A stretch of 64,000 bases of DNA from an uncultured Lachnospiraceae bacterium (lineage in GTDB: Bacteria > Bacillota > Clostridia > Lachnospirales > Lachnospiraceae): positions 241,431 through 305,430 of the forward strand of contig CAJTRA010000003.1 in the NCBI GenBank assembly GCA_910578345.1. The letters are read 5' to 3'. Positions within the stretch are counted from its first letter, which is position 1, and every line of letters starts with the position of its first letter. A model generated the notes under the pieces. The model saw nothing but the letters and a program-made list of their open reading frames with translations, made no database searches and was not told where the DNA came from. Positions 17,028 through 25,101 of the stretch are shown one piece after another. The position numbers and the translations under genes are program-made.

Positions 17028-17611
17028 AAATAAAAAAGAAATTATTGAAGAAAAAATCATACAAAATCAGGGAATTATACAAATTGCTGACATTGTTACT
17101 GCGGGTATTTCAAAGCAGTACGCAATAAAATATTTGCAGGACAGAAATTGTGAAAGGGTTGCAAAAGGTGTATATCTGGCATCAGATGCATGGCAGGATG
17201 ATTTGTATATTATTTCCCTGCAATATAAAAAAAATTGTCTATTCTCACGACACTGCCCTGTATCTGCTCGGATTATCAGAACGGGAGCCAATCTGTTTTA
17301 CAGTTACCATACCAAGAGGATATAAGGTGGACTATAAAGGGAAAAGTCCTCTTAAAAAGGTAACAGCAGTTGAGGAACGTCATTCCTTGGGCTTGGACAC
17401 TGCTGTTACACCCTATGGACATGCAGTACCATGCTATAACGCAGAAAGAACTCTGTGCGATATTTTCAGAACAGACACAGAAATGCAGGAAAAAAAGTTT
17501 GCCGTAAAAGAATATCTGAACGGAAAGAAAAATTTGCCAAGACTTATGGAATATGCAAAAACGCTTCAGGTAGAGAAGAAAATCAAACAATATATGGAGG
17601 TACTTCTATGA
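17020..17611 (+). pseudogene. abiEi: AbiEi-type antitoxin (type IV toxin-antitoxin), frameshifted
   Basis: Two overlapping frames together give one AbiEi protein of about 197 residues, the family's usual size. The first (17020 to about 17234) has the winged-helix part IVTAGISKQYAIKYLQDRN and CERVAKGVYLASDAWQDDLY. The second continues IVYSHDTALYLLGLSEREP, FTVTIPRGYK and TLCDIFRTDTEMQEKKFAVK. They are joined by removing one A from the run of eight at 17227-17234, which would read LQYKKIVYSHD. The antitoxin normally silences the toxin gene and counteracts its product. The break may be a true mutation, slippage during expression, or a sequencing error in the homopolymer. The stop overlaps the toxin ATG as ATGA. 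Confidence 0.85.
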
Positions 17612-17933
17612 TTCGTACATCAACACAATTGAAAGCGATGGTAAGGAATAAATCTCATGGAGATAATGCTAAAGCTATGACACTAATCAGAAATTTTGTA
17701 ATGGAAAGATTTTTGGAACGGATGTCTCTTTCAAAATATAGCGGCAATTTGATATTAAAAGGCGGATTGTTGATCGCTTCTATGGTGGGACTCGATAATC
17801 GGGCAACAATGGATATAGATACTACGATACGGAATTATAATCTTTCAGCAGAGAATGCAGGAAAATGATTGAGGATATTATTGCTATTCCTCTCGATGAT
17901 GGAACACAGTTTGCTGTAGAGTGCAGAAGTTAG
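17608..17933 (+). pseudogene. abiEii: AbiEii-type nucleotidyltransferase toxin, truncated
   Basis: The frame begins MIRTSTQLKAMVRNKSHGDN and has the toxin's nucleotidyltransferase signature ILKGGLLIASMVG followed by RATMDIDTTIRNYN (catalytic Asp pair). It stops at 17868 after AENAGK. One base out of frame the homology continues as MIEDIIAIPLDDGTQFAVEC to a stop at 17931-17933, and then nothing. Intact AbiEii proteins have about 290-300 residues, so roughly two thirds is lost, including the rest of the catalytic site. The toxin is dead. A weak ribosome site inside the antitoxin end serves it. Confidence 0.85.
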
Positions 17934-17949
17934 TTAGGAGATATTGTAT

Positions 17950-18693
17950 ATGTTTGTAAATCAAAATGCAAATGCTTATGACCGAAAGACGGATACATAT
18001 ATTGTGGCGTATATTGATTTTTTAGGAATGACAAATAGAATAAAGGGAACAGACAGACTACTTGTAATGAATAAATTGTATAACCTGTATGCGTTTTCCA
18101 TAAAACTGACAAAAGATATTGAGATTGAAGAAAATCAAGATATTCGGTTTAAAATTTTCTCTGACAACATTATTATTACAAAAAGCCTGTCAACAGAAAC
18201 CGAACAGCGTAAACGTGATATTAGAAGCTTGCTGATGTGCGCTGGATATTTTCAAGAGCTTACCGTGAGTGATAGTGTTGGATGGCTGTTACGGGGCGGG
18301 ATTTCAATGGGACAGTTATTTATAGATGATGTAATGGTTTGGGGAGATGCATTACTGAAAGCATATTATTTCGAAGATAAGATTGCAAATTATCCAAGGA
18401 TAATTATTGATAAGAATGTTGTAGATGAAATAACGGATAATAAGCAGTTAAATGAATATTTAAGGCAGGATTTTGATAATTTATATTTTTTGAATTTCTT
18501 AAATGATTGCCATTTCTGTGGAGAAATGCTCATGAGTGGATTTCGTATTATGCAGGATGAGGTCGGAAATAGTATAGATGAAAGGACTTACCAGAAATTC
18601 AGTTGGCATATGAATTTTGTAAATTCTGAGCTGGACAGGAAGAATGAGAAGAAAGATAAACAGTACAGGCTTTCAAGGAATATAAATAATTAG
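17950..18693 (+). CDS. Class III nucleotide cyclase-like protein of unknown function
   Basis: The intact gene encodes 247 residues and starts at ATG 17950, nine bases after TAGGAG. The fold pattern of class III adenylate/guanylate cyclases is visible in order: YIDFLGM (metal Asp23), KIFSDNIII (second metal Asp72), LLRGGISMGQLF (113-124) and WGDALLKAYYFED (131-143), the last matching the family's GxxVNxAxRLE strand-helix. The Asn and Arg that stabilise the transition state in active cyclases are replaced here (LL and Tyr), so it may be inactive as a cyclase or use another chemistry. It shares an AT-rich island with AbiE remnants. Cyclases of related fold act in Pycsar phage defence, but no second gene resembling an effector follows, so defence is only a guess. 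Confidence 0.6.
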   Translation: MFVNQNANAYDRKTDTYIVAYIDFLGMTNRIKGTDRLLVMNKLYNLYAFSIKLTKDIEIEENQDIRFKIFSDNIIITKSLSTETEQRKRDIRSLLMCAGYFQELTVSDSVGWLLRGGISMGQLFIDDVMVWGDALLKAYYFEDKIANYPRIIIDKNVVDEITDNKQLNEYLRQDFDNLYFLNFLNDCHFCGEMLMSGFRIMQDEVGNSIDERTYQKFSWHMNFVNSELDRKNEKKDKQYRLSRNINN

Positions 18694-18754
18694 GCGTAAA
18701 ATGGCAGAGTGTGACGGTGATTACATTCTGCCTATTTATTTCATAGCGGAATAT

Positions 18755-19010
18755 GATTGCCGCAGCTTGGGCGATATCATCAATATTGATATGTTCGCCG
18801 TAATGTGCATGGATAAAGGATAAAAGCTGTTTCATACGCTACTCCAGCACCCTCATATCCTGTTTCTTCATCGGTAATGGAACATATTTCCTGTATACTG
18901 GATAGGAATGGTTCGTCTTCTGTGTTGTGTGATTTCAACATAAGATCTGTGACTTCTGATTCCGTGACAGGCTGGACAATCTGATGCGCTGAACTTTCAA
19001 ACGTCTTTTA
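18755..19010 (-). pseudogene. Fragment of an AraC-family regulator
   Basis: On the minus strand, a frame reading SAHQIVQPVTESEVTDLML and EPFLSSIQEICSITDEETG is broken near 18840. It is continued one base out of frame by MKQLLSFIHAHYGEHINIDD and IAQAAAI, the start of an AraC-type helix-turn-helix. The remaining helices and the sensor domain are absent. It is debris in the island between the cyclase-like gene and the integrase fragment. Confidence 0.6.
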
Positions 19011-19017
19011 AAAAAAT

Positions 19018-19293
19018 GTGACAGGAAGTGCGAATCCGGCTTTTGGGGAAATTGGAAATTTTGAGCGGGCATTGGCGAAACACAACCGTATCTATAAAGA
19101 GCAGTTGCCAAAAATCACTCCCCATGTATGCCGTCATACTTATTGCAGCAATATGGCAAAATCGGGAATGAATCCGAAAACGCTTCAATACCTGATGGAG
19201 CATTCTGTTATAGGAGTTACATTGAATACATATACTCATTTAGGCTTGGACGATGCAATAGAGGAAATGAAACGGATCAGCAGACTTGCCTGA
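19018..19293 (+). pseudogene. C-terminal fragment of a Tn916-type tyrosine integrase
   Basis: About 80 residues match the end of a conjugative-transposon integrase: ITPHVCRHTYCSNMAKSGMN (His-x-x-Arg box), LQYLMEHSVIGVTLNTYTHL (third His and nucleophile Tyr) and a helical tail. The N-terminal 300 residues and the first catalytic Arg are absent, so it cannot recombine. Integrase genes normally sit at one end of their element, which puts the right edge of the former element just downstream, between here and 19500. Confidence 0.85.
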
Positions 19294-19336
19294 CACTATC
19301 GAAACTGAAAACAAGGAAAACAACCAAAAGCGAAAT

Positions 19337-19373
19337 TTTTAGTAAAATCAAAACCGAGGCCATTTTACTAAAA
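19337..19373. repeat. 12-bp inverted repeat after the integrase fragment
   Basis: TTTTAGTAAAAT (19337-19348) and ATTTTACTAAAA (19362-19373) are perfect inverted copies around 13 bases, and a further TTTTTACTAAG follows. The site lies 45 bases after the integrase stop, where an element end or terminator is expected. No duplicate at the left edge was found by eye. Confidence 0.5.
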
Positions 19374-19502
19374 TTTTTACTAAGAATGGATGTAAAAATA
19401 TACCAATTTATGCTACGATATGCTATGATAAGGCAGAAAACCTTCTGCCGCAAAAATATGTGAAAGCGGCATAAATACAGCATATTAAGGAGTTTTAGCG
19501 TA

Positions 19503-19952
19503 ATGATTAAGATACTATTCATCTGCCACGGCAACATCTGCCGCAGCACCATGGCCGAGAGCGTCATGACTCATCTCGTGCGACAGCGACACTTAGAAGA
19601 TCGGTTCCAGATCGCCTCTGCCGCCACCAGCCGCGAAGAGATCGGCAACAGCCCCCACTATGGAACCGTTAATAAGCTGCGTTCTGTGGGAATCCCTGTT
19701 ATTCCGCACCGCGCCGTACAGATGACGAAACAGGATTACGAAAAATACGATTATCTGATCGGCATGGATGAAGCCAATATCCGCAATATGACTCGCATAG
19801 CAGGCGGTGACCCGGAGCACAAGATCCACAGATTATTGGAATATGCCGGCAGCGGCAGAGCAATCGCAGATCCGTGGTATACGGGAAATTTCGATGTGAC
19901 TTATGACGATATTATAGAAGGGTGCGAAGCGCTTCTGGATTTTCTGGTATAA
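19503..19952 (+). CDS. Low-molecular-weight protein-tyrosine phosphatase
   Basis: The 149-residue protein is of normal length for the family. The phosphate loop CHGNICRS (Cys8 to Arg14, CX5R) is at the N-terminus and the general acid lies in IADPWYTGNFD near residue 120. It hydrolyses phosphotyrosine in proteins and may also act on small phosphoesters. AAGGAG stands eight bases before the ATG. The gene is single and lies directly beyond the decayed island. No partner tyrosine kinase or capsule gene is adjacent. Confidence 0.93.
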   Translation: MIKILFICHGNICRSTMAESVMTHLVRQRHLEDRFQIASAATSREEIGNSPHYGTVNKLRSVGIPVIPHRAVQMTKQDYEKYDYLIGMDEANIRNMTRIAGGDPEHKIHRLLEYAGSGRAIADPWYTGNFDVTYDDIIEGCEALLDFLV

Positions 19953-20017
19953 TGAGAATACGATGTCCGTAGGGAACCGGAACCGGTTGCAGATGAAATC
20001 CAGAAGATATTTGATCT

Positions 20018-21028
20018 CTATTTCTTCTTTATCTGCCATTTGGAAATGGACAGATACAGCAAAAACCAAATAATGCAGTGTGCCATAAGAATAAACATAT
20101 CTTTTGTGACCACTGCCCCATCACCGATCGTCAAATTCATAATCCCCTCAAAGGATGCACTGGACGGCACAAAATAACAAAACACCGAAATCAAACCTTC
20201 CGCCGCCGCCAAATAGGATACCAGCGGCACTGCCATAAATACGATCATAATAATCTTAATATAAACAACGCCCACCATCAGGCTTTCCGAAAATTTGCCG
20301 ATAAACAGGCCAATCAACGCAGCGATAAACGAGGAGAGCAAGATCAACACCAGCATAAGAAACACATACTTAACCGGAATCCGGAAATAACAACCGGCCG
20401 TGAAAACGGCAGACAGGCATCCGCCTGTAAAGCCTACAAATATTTTTTGCATCACATACCCGCTCTGCGTCATAGGCAGTATCTGATTGACCAGTTCAAC
20501 GCCATTTTCTTTCTCGGATATTATGTTCATGGCGTTAAAAGTACATCCCATAAACATAGCAACAATTAACGTGATTACAATAAATATATTTTGAAGTCCT
20601 GCCATCAGATCAGGACGCTCTAAAACAGTAATGCTTATCTGCTCTGCGCTTTCTCTCCCCCTATATAATGCCGGAAGCGTATCGGCCGCCTGGCGGAACA
20701 AATCCAGTTCATCGCCGGATACCATTGTCTGAATACCGTCGCCAGCAGATGTTACCCCAATCATGTAGGTGGAAGGTTCATTGATGGCATCGGTTAATTC
20801 TTCCTGCGATTTATATACGGTTACAGAACCATACCTCTCTAACCAGACAATCGTCTGCGCGGACAGATCCCTTTCCAACACGCCAAAATGGAATTCCGAC
20901 ACAGAAGAAAGGTCGATTCCACCGATAAAGTTCAAAGCCAAAGCAACGACGATTGGCAGAAGAAAAGACATCATGCAAAACTTGTCTTTCCATACACTTT
21001 TGAACTGATAAAAGAAACCTCTCATCAT
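20018..21028 (-). CDS. ABC-2 type transporter permease (second of two)
   Basis: The 336-residue membrane protein starts MMRGFFYQFKSVWKDKFCMM, followed by one membrane segment, an extracellular domain (about 40-150), and five more segments. NAMNIISEKENGVELVNQIL is the conserved cytoplasmic motif of ABC-2 exporters just before the helical core. Its start overlaps the stop of the preceding permease by one base (TGATG), and AAAGGAG is just upstream. The two permeases probably form a heterodimer for a peptide, lipid or drug exporter. No ATP-binding subunit is encoded next to them. Confidence 0.85.
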   Translation of the reverse strand: MMRGFFYQFKSVWKDKFCMMSFLLPIVVALALNFIGGIDLSSVSEFHFGVLERDLSAQTIVWLERYGSVTVYKSQEELTDAINEPSTYMIGVTSAGDGIQTMVSGDELDLFRQAADTLPALYRGRESAEQISITVLERPDLMAGLQNIFIVITLIVAMFMGCTFNAMNIISEKENGVELVNQILPMTQSGYVMQKIFVGFTGGCLSAVFTAGCYFRIPVKYVFLMLVLILLSSFIAALIGLFIGKFSESLMVGVVYIKIIMIVFMAVPLVSYLAAAEGLISVFCYFVPSSASFEGIMNLTIGDGAVVTKDMFILMAHCIIWFLLYLSISKWQIKKK

Positions 21029-22056
21029 CAGCTCTCCTTTCCCATTTCCCTACGAAATGCTGTCTGAACAATCAGAAGCAGAATGACAATGCCACAAACA
21101 GAACAAAGATAGTAAACCGAATTGGTGACAGGTATTCCAAAGCAGGCATTTTTAAGCCCCATATATACATGATAGAAAGGGTGCCAGTCAATCCACGCCA
21201 TTTTTACAGAAGTATTTGCCGATAAAAATATAGGTGCCGAAGCAAAAATGACGATTACCACATAAGCAAGGGAAAACTGCCTGAAGTCCTTTAGTATCAT
21301 CGTGCATCCAAATCCCGTAAGCGCCATAATCAATGACAAAATTGCAGTCTGCACCAATACTGCTGGTAAAATAGCGGCGGCATTGGAAAATCCTATATTC
21401 AATACGATCATCAATACCGCAAAAATCAAATCGGACAGCAGGAAAACAGTCAATTTAGCCATAATAAACAATCCCTTTTGGAATGGCAGGACTGCATGGA
21501 CACGAATAACGCCCATTTGCTTTTCTTTCAATAACACTGAGGCAATCCCCAAAAAGCCAACGGCAGTGATTTCGATAAACAGTAATTCGCTGCACATTTC
21601 TTTCCGCTGCTTTAACTCCAGTGTATTTGTACCTACGATCCGCGCAGTGTACTCATCTTCCGGATGAAGCAGTGACAATGTATAATCAGCCCTGTGGTTA
21701 TCACTCTTTTCACTTCCGTAATAGAAAACAATATCCGGCTTACCGGAACTGGCATCTATTCCTACGCCATTTGCATCAGAGGAAAGCGCTGCGTTCAGTT
21801 CTTCTAACGAAGCCACCGGATCAATCAGTGCGGACACTTCCTGCTGTGTTCCCTGTGGATCATACAGATATACATGATAGAGCTCGGCATTCATATAATG
21901 AACATAGCCATAGTTAATAGACAATGTATAAAGAATCAGTGAACCAAAAGCGACAAGAAAAAATTTCCCGGCTATCATCATTTGGCAGCTACCTGCAATC
22001 TTTGAAACCATGATTATTTTTTTCCGTACCGTGCGGAGTGAAAACCGTTCTTTCAT
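21028..22056 (-). CDS. ABC-2 type transporter permease (first of two)
   Basis: The 342-residue protein is topologically like its neighbour: one N-terminal membrane segment (AGKFFLVAFGSLILYTLSIN), an extracytoplasmic domain, then five segments. SVLLKEKQMGVIRVHAVLPF marks the cytoplasmic ABC-2 motif. It overlaps the response-regulator stop by four bases (ATGA), so the three genes are translated together. Substrate is unknown. The usual operon of this kind also has a histidine kinase and an ATPase, and neither is here. Confidence 0.85.
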   Translation of the reverse strand: MKERFSLRTVRKKIIMVSKIAGSCQMMIAGKFFLVAFGSLILYTLSINYGYVHYMNAELYHVYLYDPQGTQQEVSALIDPVASLEELNAALSSDANGVGIDASSGKPDIVFYYGSEKSDNHRADYTLSLLHPEDEYTARIVGTNTLELKQRKEMCSELLFIEITAVGFLGIASVLLKEKQMGVIRVHAVLPFQKGLFIMAKLTVFLLSDLIFAVLMIVLNIGFSNAAAILPAVLVQTAILSLIMALTGFGCTMILKDFRQFSLAYVVIVIFASAPIFLSANTSVKMAWIDWHPFYHVYMGLKNACFGIPVTNSVYYLCSVCGIVILLLIVQTAFRREMGKES

Positions 22057-22745
22057 TTTGCCGCCTCATATTTATACCCGGAACGGATAAGCGTTACGAT
22101 GGATTTCCCCTCGTTGCCCAATTTTTGCCGTAACGTTTTGATATGCGTGTCAACTGTCCGCGTATTCCCTTCAAAGTCATATCCCCAAATACGGTTTAAC
22201 AGTTGTTCCCGCGAAAAAACCTGCCCGGGATTTGAAAGAAAGAAATGCAGCAGCTCATATTCTTTGTGCGTCAGCGTAATTTCCGTACCGTCTAAAAATA
22301 CTTTATGCGCGGCAGAGTTGATTGCTATTTTCCCTGAGCAAAGCATTTCTCCCAACGTGTTCTTTTCCAAATCTGTAGATGTTACTAAAGTACGATGCAG
22401 CAGCGCGTTTGCCTTTGCGAGCAAGATTTTCGGGCTGAATGGTTTTGTCATATAATCATCAGCGCCATATTCATAGCCTTTCAGTTTATCTTCCTCATCG
22501 CTTTTCGCGGTCAGCATGATAATTGGAAGACTGCTCATTTCCCTCGCCATTTTACATACGGAAAACCCGTCAAGATGCGGCATCATAATATCCAGCACCA
22601 TCAAATCCACAGGATTGTTTTTCATTAGCATCAGGGCATCTACACCGTCATCAGCAGTAAAACAAGTATGCCCTCCTCTGCGCATATATGCACAGATAAT
22701 GTCCTGCATATTCTTTTCGTCTTCTACAACTAAAATGTTAGCCAT
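22053..22745 (-). CDS. OmpR/PhoB-family response regulator
   Basis: The 230-residue regulator starts at ATG 22743-22745 (MANILVVEDEKNMQDII), with AAAGGA seven bases ahead. The frame stays open further upstream but has no ribosome site. The receiver shows Glu8/Asp9, phospho-Asp52 in LMVLDIMMPHLDG and a Lys in YMTKPFSP. The C-terminal winged helix ends in RTVDTHIKTLRQKLGNEG. It is the first gene of an operon with two ABC-2 permeases. Its kinase is not encoded beside it, so it is an orphan here. Confidence 0.92.
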   Translation of the reverse strand: MANILVVEDEKNMQDIICAYMRRGGHTCFTADDGVDALMLMKNNPVDLMVLDIMMPHLDGFSVCKMAREMSSLPIIMLTAKSDEEDKLKGYEYGADDYMTKPFSPKILLAKANALLHRTLVTSTDLEKNTLGEMLCSGKIAINSAAHKVFLDGTEITLTHKEYELLHFFLSNPGQVFSREQLLNRIWGYDFEGNTRTVDTHIKTLRQKLGNEGKSIVTLIRSGYKYEAAK

Positions 22746-22808
22746 AAAATCATCCTTTTCCAATACCGCTTTAAAATTGGTTGTCCTTTTGATGTTAAAA
22801 TGCGTTGC

Positions 22809-22837
22809 TTGCGGCAACGGACAGTTCCGCTTATAAT
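22809..22837 (+). promoter_or_regulatory. Promoter of the XRE-family membrane regulator
   Basis: TTGCGG (22809-22814), a 17-bp spacer and TATAAT (22832-22837) lie 31 bases before the ATG. GTTGC and GGCAAC form a small inverted repeat around the -35. The divergent response-regulator gene begins 64 bases away. Confidence 0.65.
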
Positions 22838-22868
22838 AATGGTAACAACCGAAAGGAGGCTATGCCTA

Positions 22869-23378
22869 ATGCTCAACGAAAATATAAAAGCAATCAGAAA
22901 ATCAAAAGGACTTTCACAGCAGGAGCTTGCCATCAAGCTGAACGTGGTGCGGCAGACAGTTTCTAAATGGGAACAAGGATTGTCCGTTCCCGATTCTGAT
23001 CTATTACTCTCCCTATCAGAAGCGCTTGAAACGCCTGTGAGCACGCTGCTTGGAGAGAATACCGCTGAGTCGGAAGTTGATGACTTAAAAGCGATTTGTG
23101 CGAAACTAGAAGTCATAAACTTGCAGCTTGCCCGGAGAGAAACCATAAGAAAAAGAATTCTTCTTTGGTTTTTTATCTCATTATGCGCAGTCATAGCCAT
23201 AATCTTTACAATTTTATTAGCGTTAGAAAGTCCCTACTTGTATTGGGATTACAGTGATCCTGAAACCGCCGTTTTCGGAGCAGCATTTCATGCATTTGAA
23301 TGGCTGTTTATCAGAATAGCGCCAATGATCCTGATTGGTTCTGTTATTGGGCTTTTCATGACGCGAAAGAAAGAATAA
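22869..23378 (+). CDS. XRE-family regulator with C-terminal membrane segments
   Basis: The 169-residue protein starts at ATG 22869 with AAAGGAGG eight bases ahead. Residues 1-65 are a Cro/CI-type helix-turn-helix (LSQQELAIKLNVVRQTVSKW, EQGLSVPDSDLLLSLSEALE). A short linker and two hydrophobic segments (about 100-125 and 147-163) follow. This membrane-tethered XRE layout is frequent in Firmicutes next to ABC exporters and often controls them. The gene diverges from the response-regulator/permease operon, so control of that operon is plausible but inferred. Confidence 0.88.
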   Translation: MLNENIKAIRKSKGLSQQELAIKLNVVRQTVSKWEQGLSVPDSDLLLSLSEALETPVSTLLGENTAESEVDDLKAICAKLEVINLQLARRETIRKRILLWFFISLCAVIAIIFTILLALESPYLYWDYSDPETAVFGAAFHAFEWLFIRIAPMILIGSVIGLFMTRKKE

Positions 23379-23413
23379 ATCCACTGCTCCAGGGCGGGCA
23401 GCCGCCCTGTACC

Positions 23414-24295
23414 CTATGAACAAGCACTGTAAAGAAGCATACTGTCCTGAAACACAGCTGACAATTTCCCGGTATCTTTCAGCCATGAAAGATAAGACCG
23501 CACCGTGCTACCCACCAACACATACTGCTCAAAGTTCATGGAAAGAACATAGCCTTTGAATACTTCCTGCAGAATCCGTTCAAAACAGATTGGCTCTTTG
23601 CAGATAGACATAATCTTCTTTGCCACTTCAAGCACTTTATCCCTGTTGTAACGGACAAGTTCCCTCTCATCCGCAGAGACTTCTGCATGGGCTGGAACAA
23701 ACATGGCCGCCTCCATTCTTTCCACCTGATCCAGCGTTTCCAGATATGCGCCCACGTCGTAGAGAAAAGGAATCGCATATTTATCCAGCGTCTCTCTACT
23801 GCTGATACAGTCCGCAAGAAACACCACATTGTCCGGCATGCGAAACCCTACCATGTCAAAGAAATGTCCCGGCAGGGATATCACCTCAATCTCTTTCGGG
23901 AAACTCTCATCTGAAAAATCTGTCACATCGCTCTCCTGCGCCATCAGGAACTTGTGACGTAAATCCTTGCACGGATAACCTCCATAAAGGAAAGACGGCT
24001 CCAGCAGCGGGTACTTTGTAAAAGCCGCCTCTATGCCGCCGGAATAAACTCTGCATCCTGTCTGCCCCTGCAAATATCTGTTCCCGCCGATGTGGTCTGC
24101 GTTGGAATGGGTATTCAAGATTGCCGCCAGGTGCCACCCATTCTTATCCAGGATCTGTCTGACCTTCCGTCCTGCATCCTTGTCATTCCCGCTGTCCACC
24201 AGATAGACATGATCCTGATCCGCCACATAGACACCGATCTTCGCCGGGCAGTTTATGTAATAACATTTCTCACTGACCTGTACCAATTCGTACAT
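23414..24295 (-). CDS. Metallo-beta-lactamase-fold hydrolase
   Basis: The 293-residue enzyme has the MBL zinc-site motifs THSNADHIGG (residues about 61-70), SLPGHFFDMVGF and FLADCIS, plus a C-terminal His in PAHAEV. In the first motif the usual second His of HxHxDH is Asn, so the first metal site has one ligand fewer. A helical C-terminal domain of about 90 residues follows. Homologues hydrolyse thioesters, lactones or phosphoesters, and the substrate here is not predictable. It is followed upstream by two small membrane-protein genes on the same strand with tight spacing. Confidence 0.88.
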   Translation of the reverse strand: MYELVQVSEKCYYINCPAKIGVYVADQDHVYLVDSGNDKDAGRKVRQILDKNGWHLAAILNTHSNADHIGGNRYLQGQTGCRVYSGGIEAAFTKYPLLEPSFLYGGYPCKDLRHKFLMAQESDVTDFSDESFPKEIEVISLPGHFFDMVGFRMPDNVVFLADCISSRETLDKYAIPFLYDVGAYLETLDQVERMEAAMFVPAHAEVSADERELVRYNRDKVLEVAKKIMSICKEPICFERILQEVFKGYVLSMNFEQYVLVGSTVRSYLSWLKDTGKLSAVFQDSMLLYSACS

Positions 24296-24310
24296 TTTCG
24301 TTAACTCCTT

Positions 24311-24733
24311 TCATTGCTCGGATAAAATAGGATGCTTCCTTATCTTAACCAACAAAAGAATCACACAGACGCCCATTAAGATATGCCCAATTCCGGCGAT
24401 ACCTGAAATAGATGCGTCCATCCCCCTTGTCAGCTCCATTTCCCATACCTGCGTCAATCCTCTCATCAGAAATCCAAGACCGGTAATGTTTAGACCAATC
24501 TGATAAACGATCAGAACCTTGCCAGTCGTCTTATCGGAAAAAGTAAATACTTTCTCCATCAGCATTAAAATCAAAAAGAAGAACATTCCCATTAAAAAGT
24601 AATGCGCATGCATAACGGACAGATTTGTCTGCCCGTTAAAATGATTGAATTTCGTAAATTCTCTATAAAAAACTCCAAAAACCATAGCGACACCGGCATA
24701 GATCAGTGCCAGATCTGCATAACGTTTGATCAT
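24311..24733 (-). CDS. DUF2871 family membrane protein
   Basis: The protein has about 140 residues and four membrane helices, with the family's conserved FGVFYREFTKFNHFNGQTNL and LSVMHAHYFLMGMFFFLI. The His residues in that region could bind haem or metal, but no function is established. The start may be ATG 24740-24742, directly after AGGAGG, or ATG 24731-24733 (MIKRYADLALIYAG) at a better distance. It lies 16 bases before the MBL hydrolase gene and follows the next small gene by a similar gap. Confidence 0.82.
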   Translation of the reverse strand: MIKRYADLALIYAGVAMVFGVFYREFTKFNHFNGQTNLSVMHAHYFLMGMFFFLILMLMEKVFTFSDKTTGKVLIVYQIGLNITGLGFLMRGLTQVWEMELTRGMDASISGIAGIGHILMGVCVILLLVKIRKHPILSEQ

Positions 24734-24748
24734 TTCGACCATCTCCTC

Positions 24749-24970
24749 CTACTCTTTTTCCATCACGACAGCAAAGAATTTTGCCATCAGCGGAATATAG
24801 GTTGACAGGAATACGAACGCGGCAATTCCTTCTGCCTGTTTCCTGTTTCTTTTCGGTATCTGCATGCCGGCGATCACTCCCATAGAAAAAAGGCAGAATT
24901 TTATCATTGCCAGATCCTTCCAATCACTTTTCTTGATGTATCTGTTCCCATAATAAAATAAACTTTTCAT
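24749..24970 (-). CDS. Small conserved membrane protein (YIKKSDWKD type)
   Basis: The 73-residue protein MKSLFYYGNRYIKKSDWKDL has one or two hydrophobic segments (about 22-36 and 50-68). Similar small proteins in Clostridia are often labelled phosphate ABC transporter permease, a label I do not trust because the protein is far too short. The ATG at 24968-24970 has AAAGGAG eight bases ahead. It precedes the DUF2871 gene in the same operon. Confidence 0.7.
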   Translation of the reverse strand: MKSLFYYGNRYIKKSDWKDLAMIKFCLFSMGVIAGMQIPKRNRKQAEGIAAFVFLSTYIPLMAKFFAVVMEKE

Positions 24971-25101
24971 TGCAGCACGCTCCTTTCTGCTCCTCTTCTG
25001 CGGCATCAACAGCTATGATTTATTTTACACTGAATCCCCTGTAACATCAAGAAGAGAAAGCATTCAGGCACTCCATTCTGCTATTCTGTTCCGCACACCG
25101 A

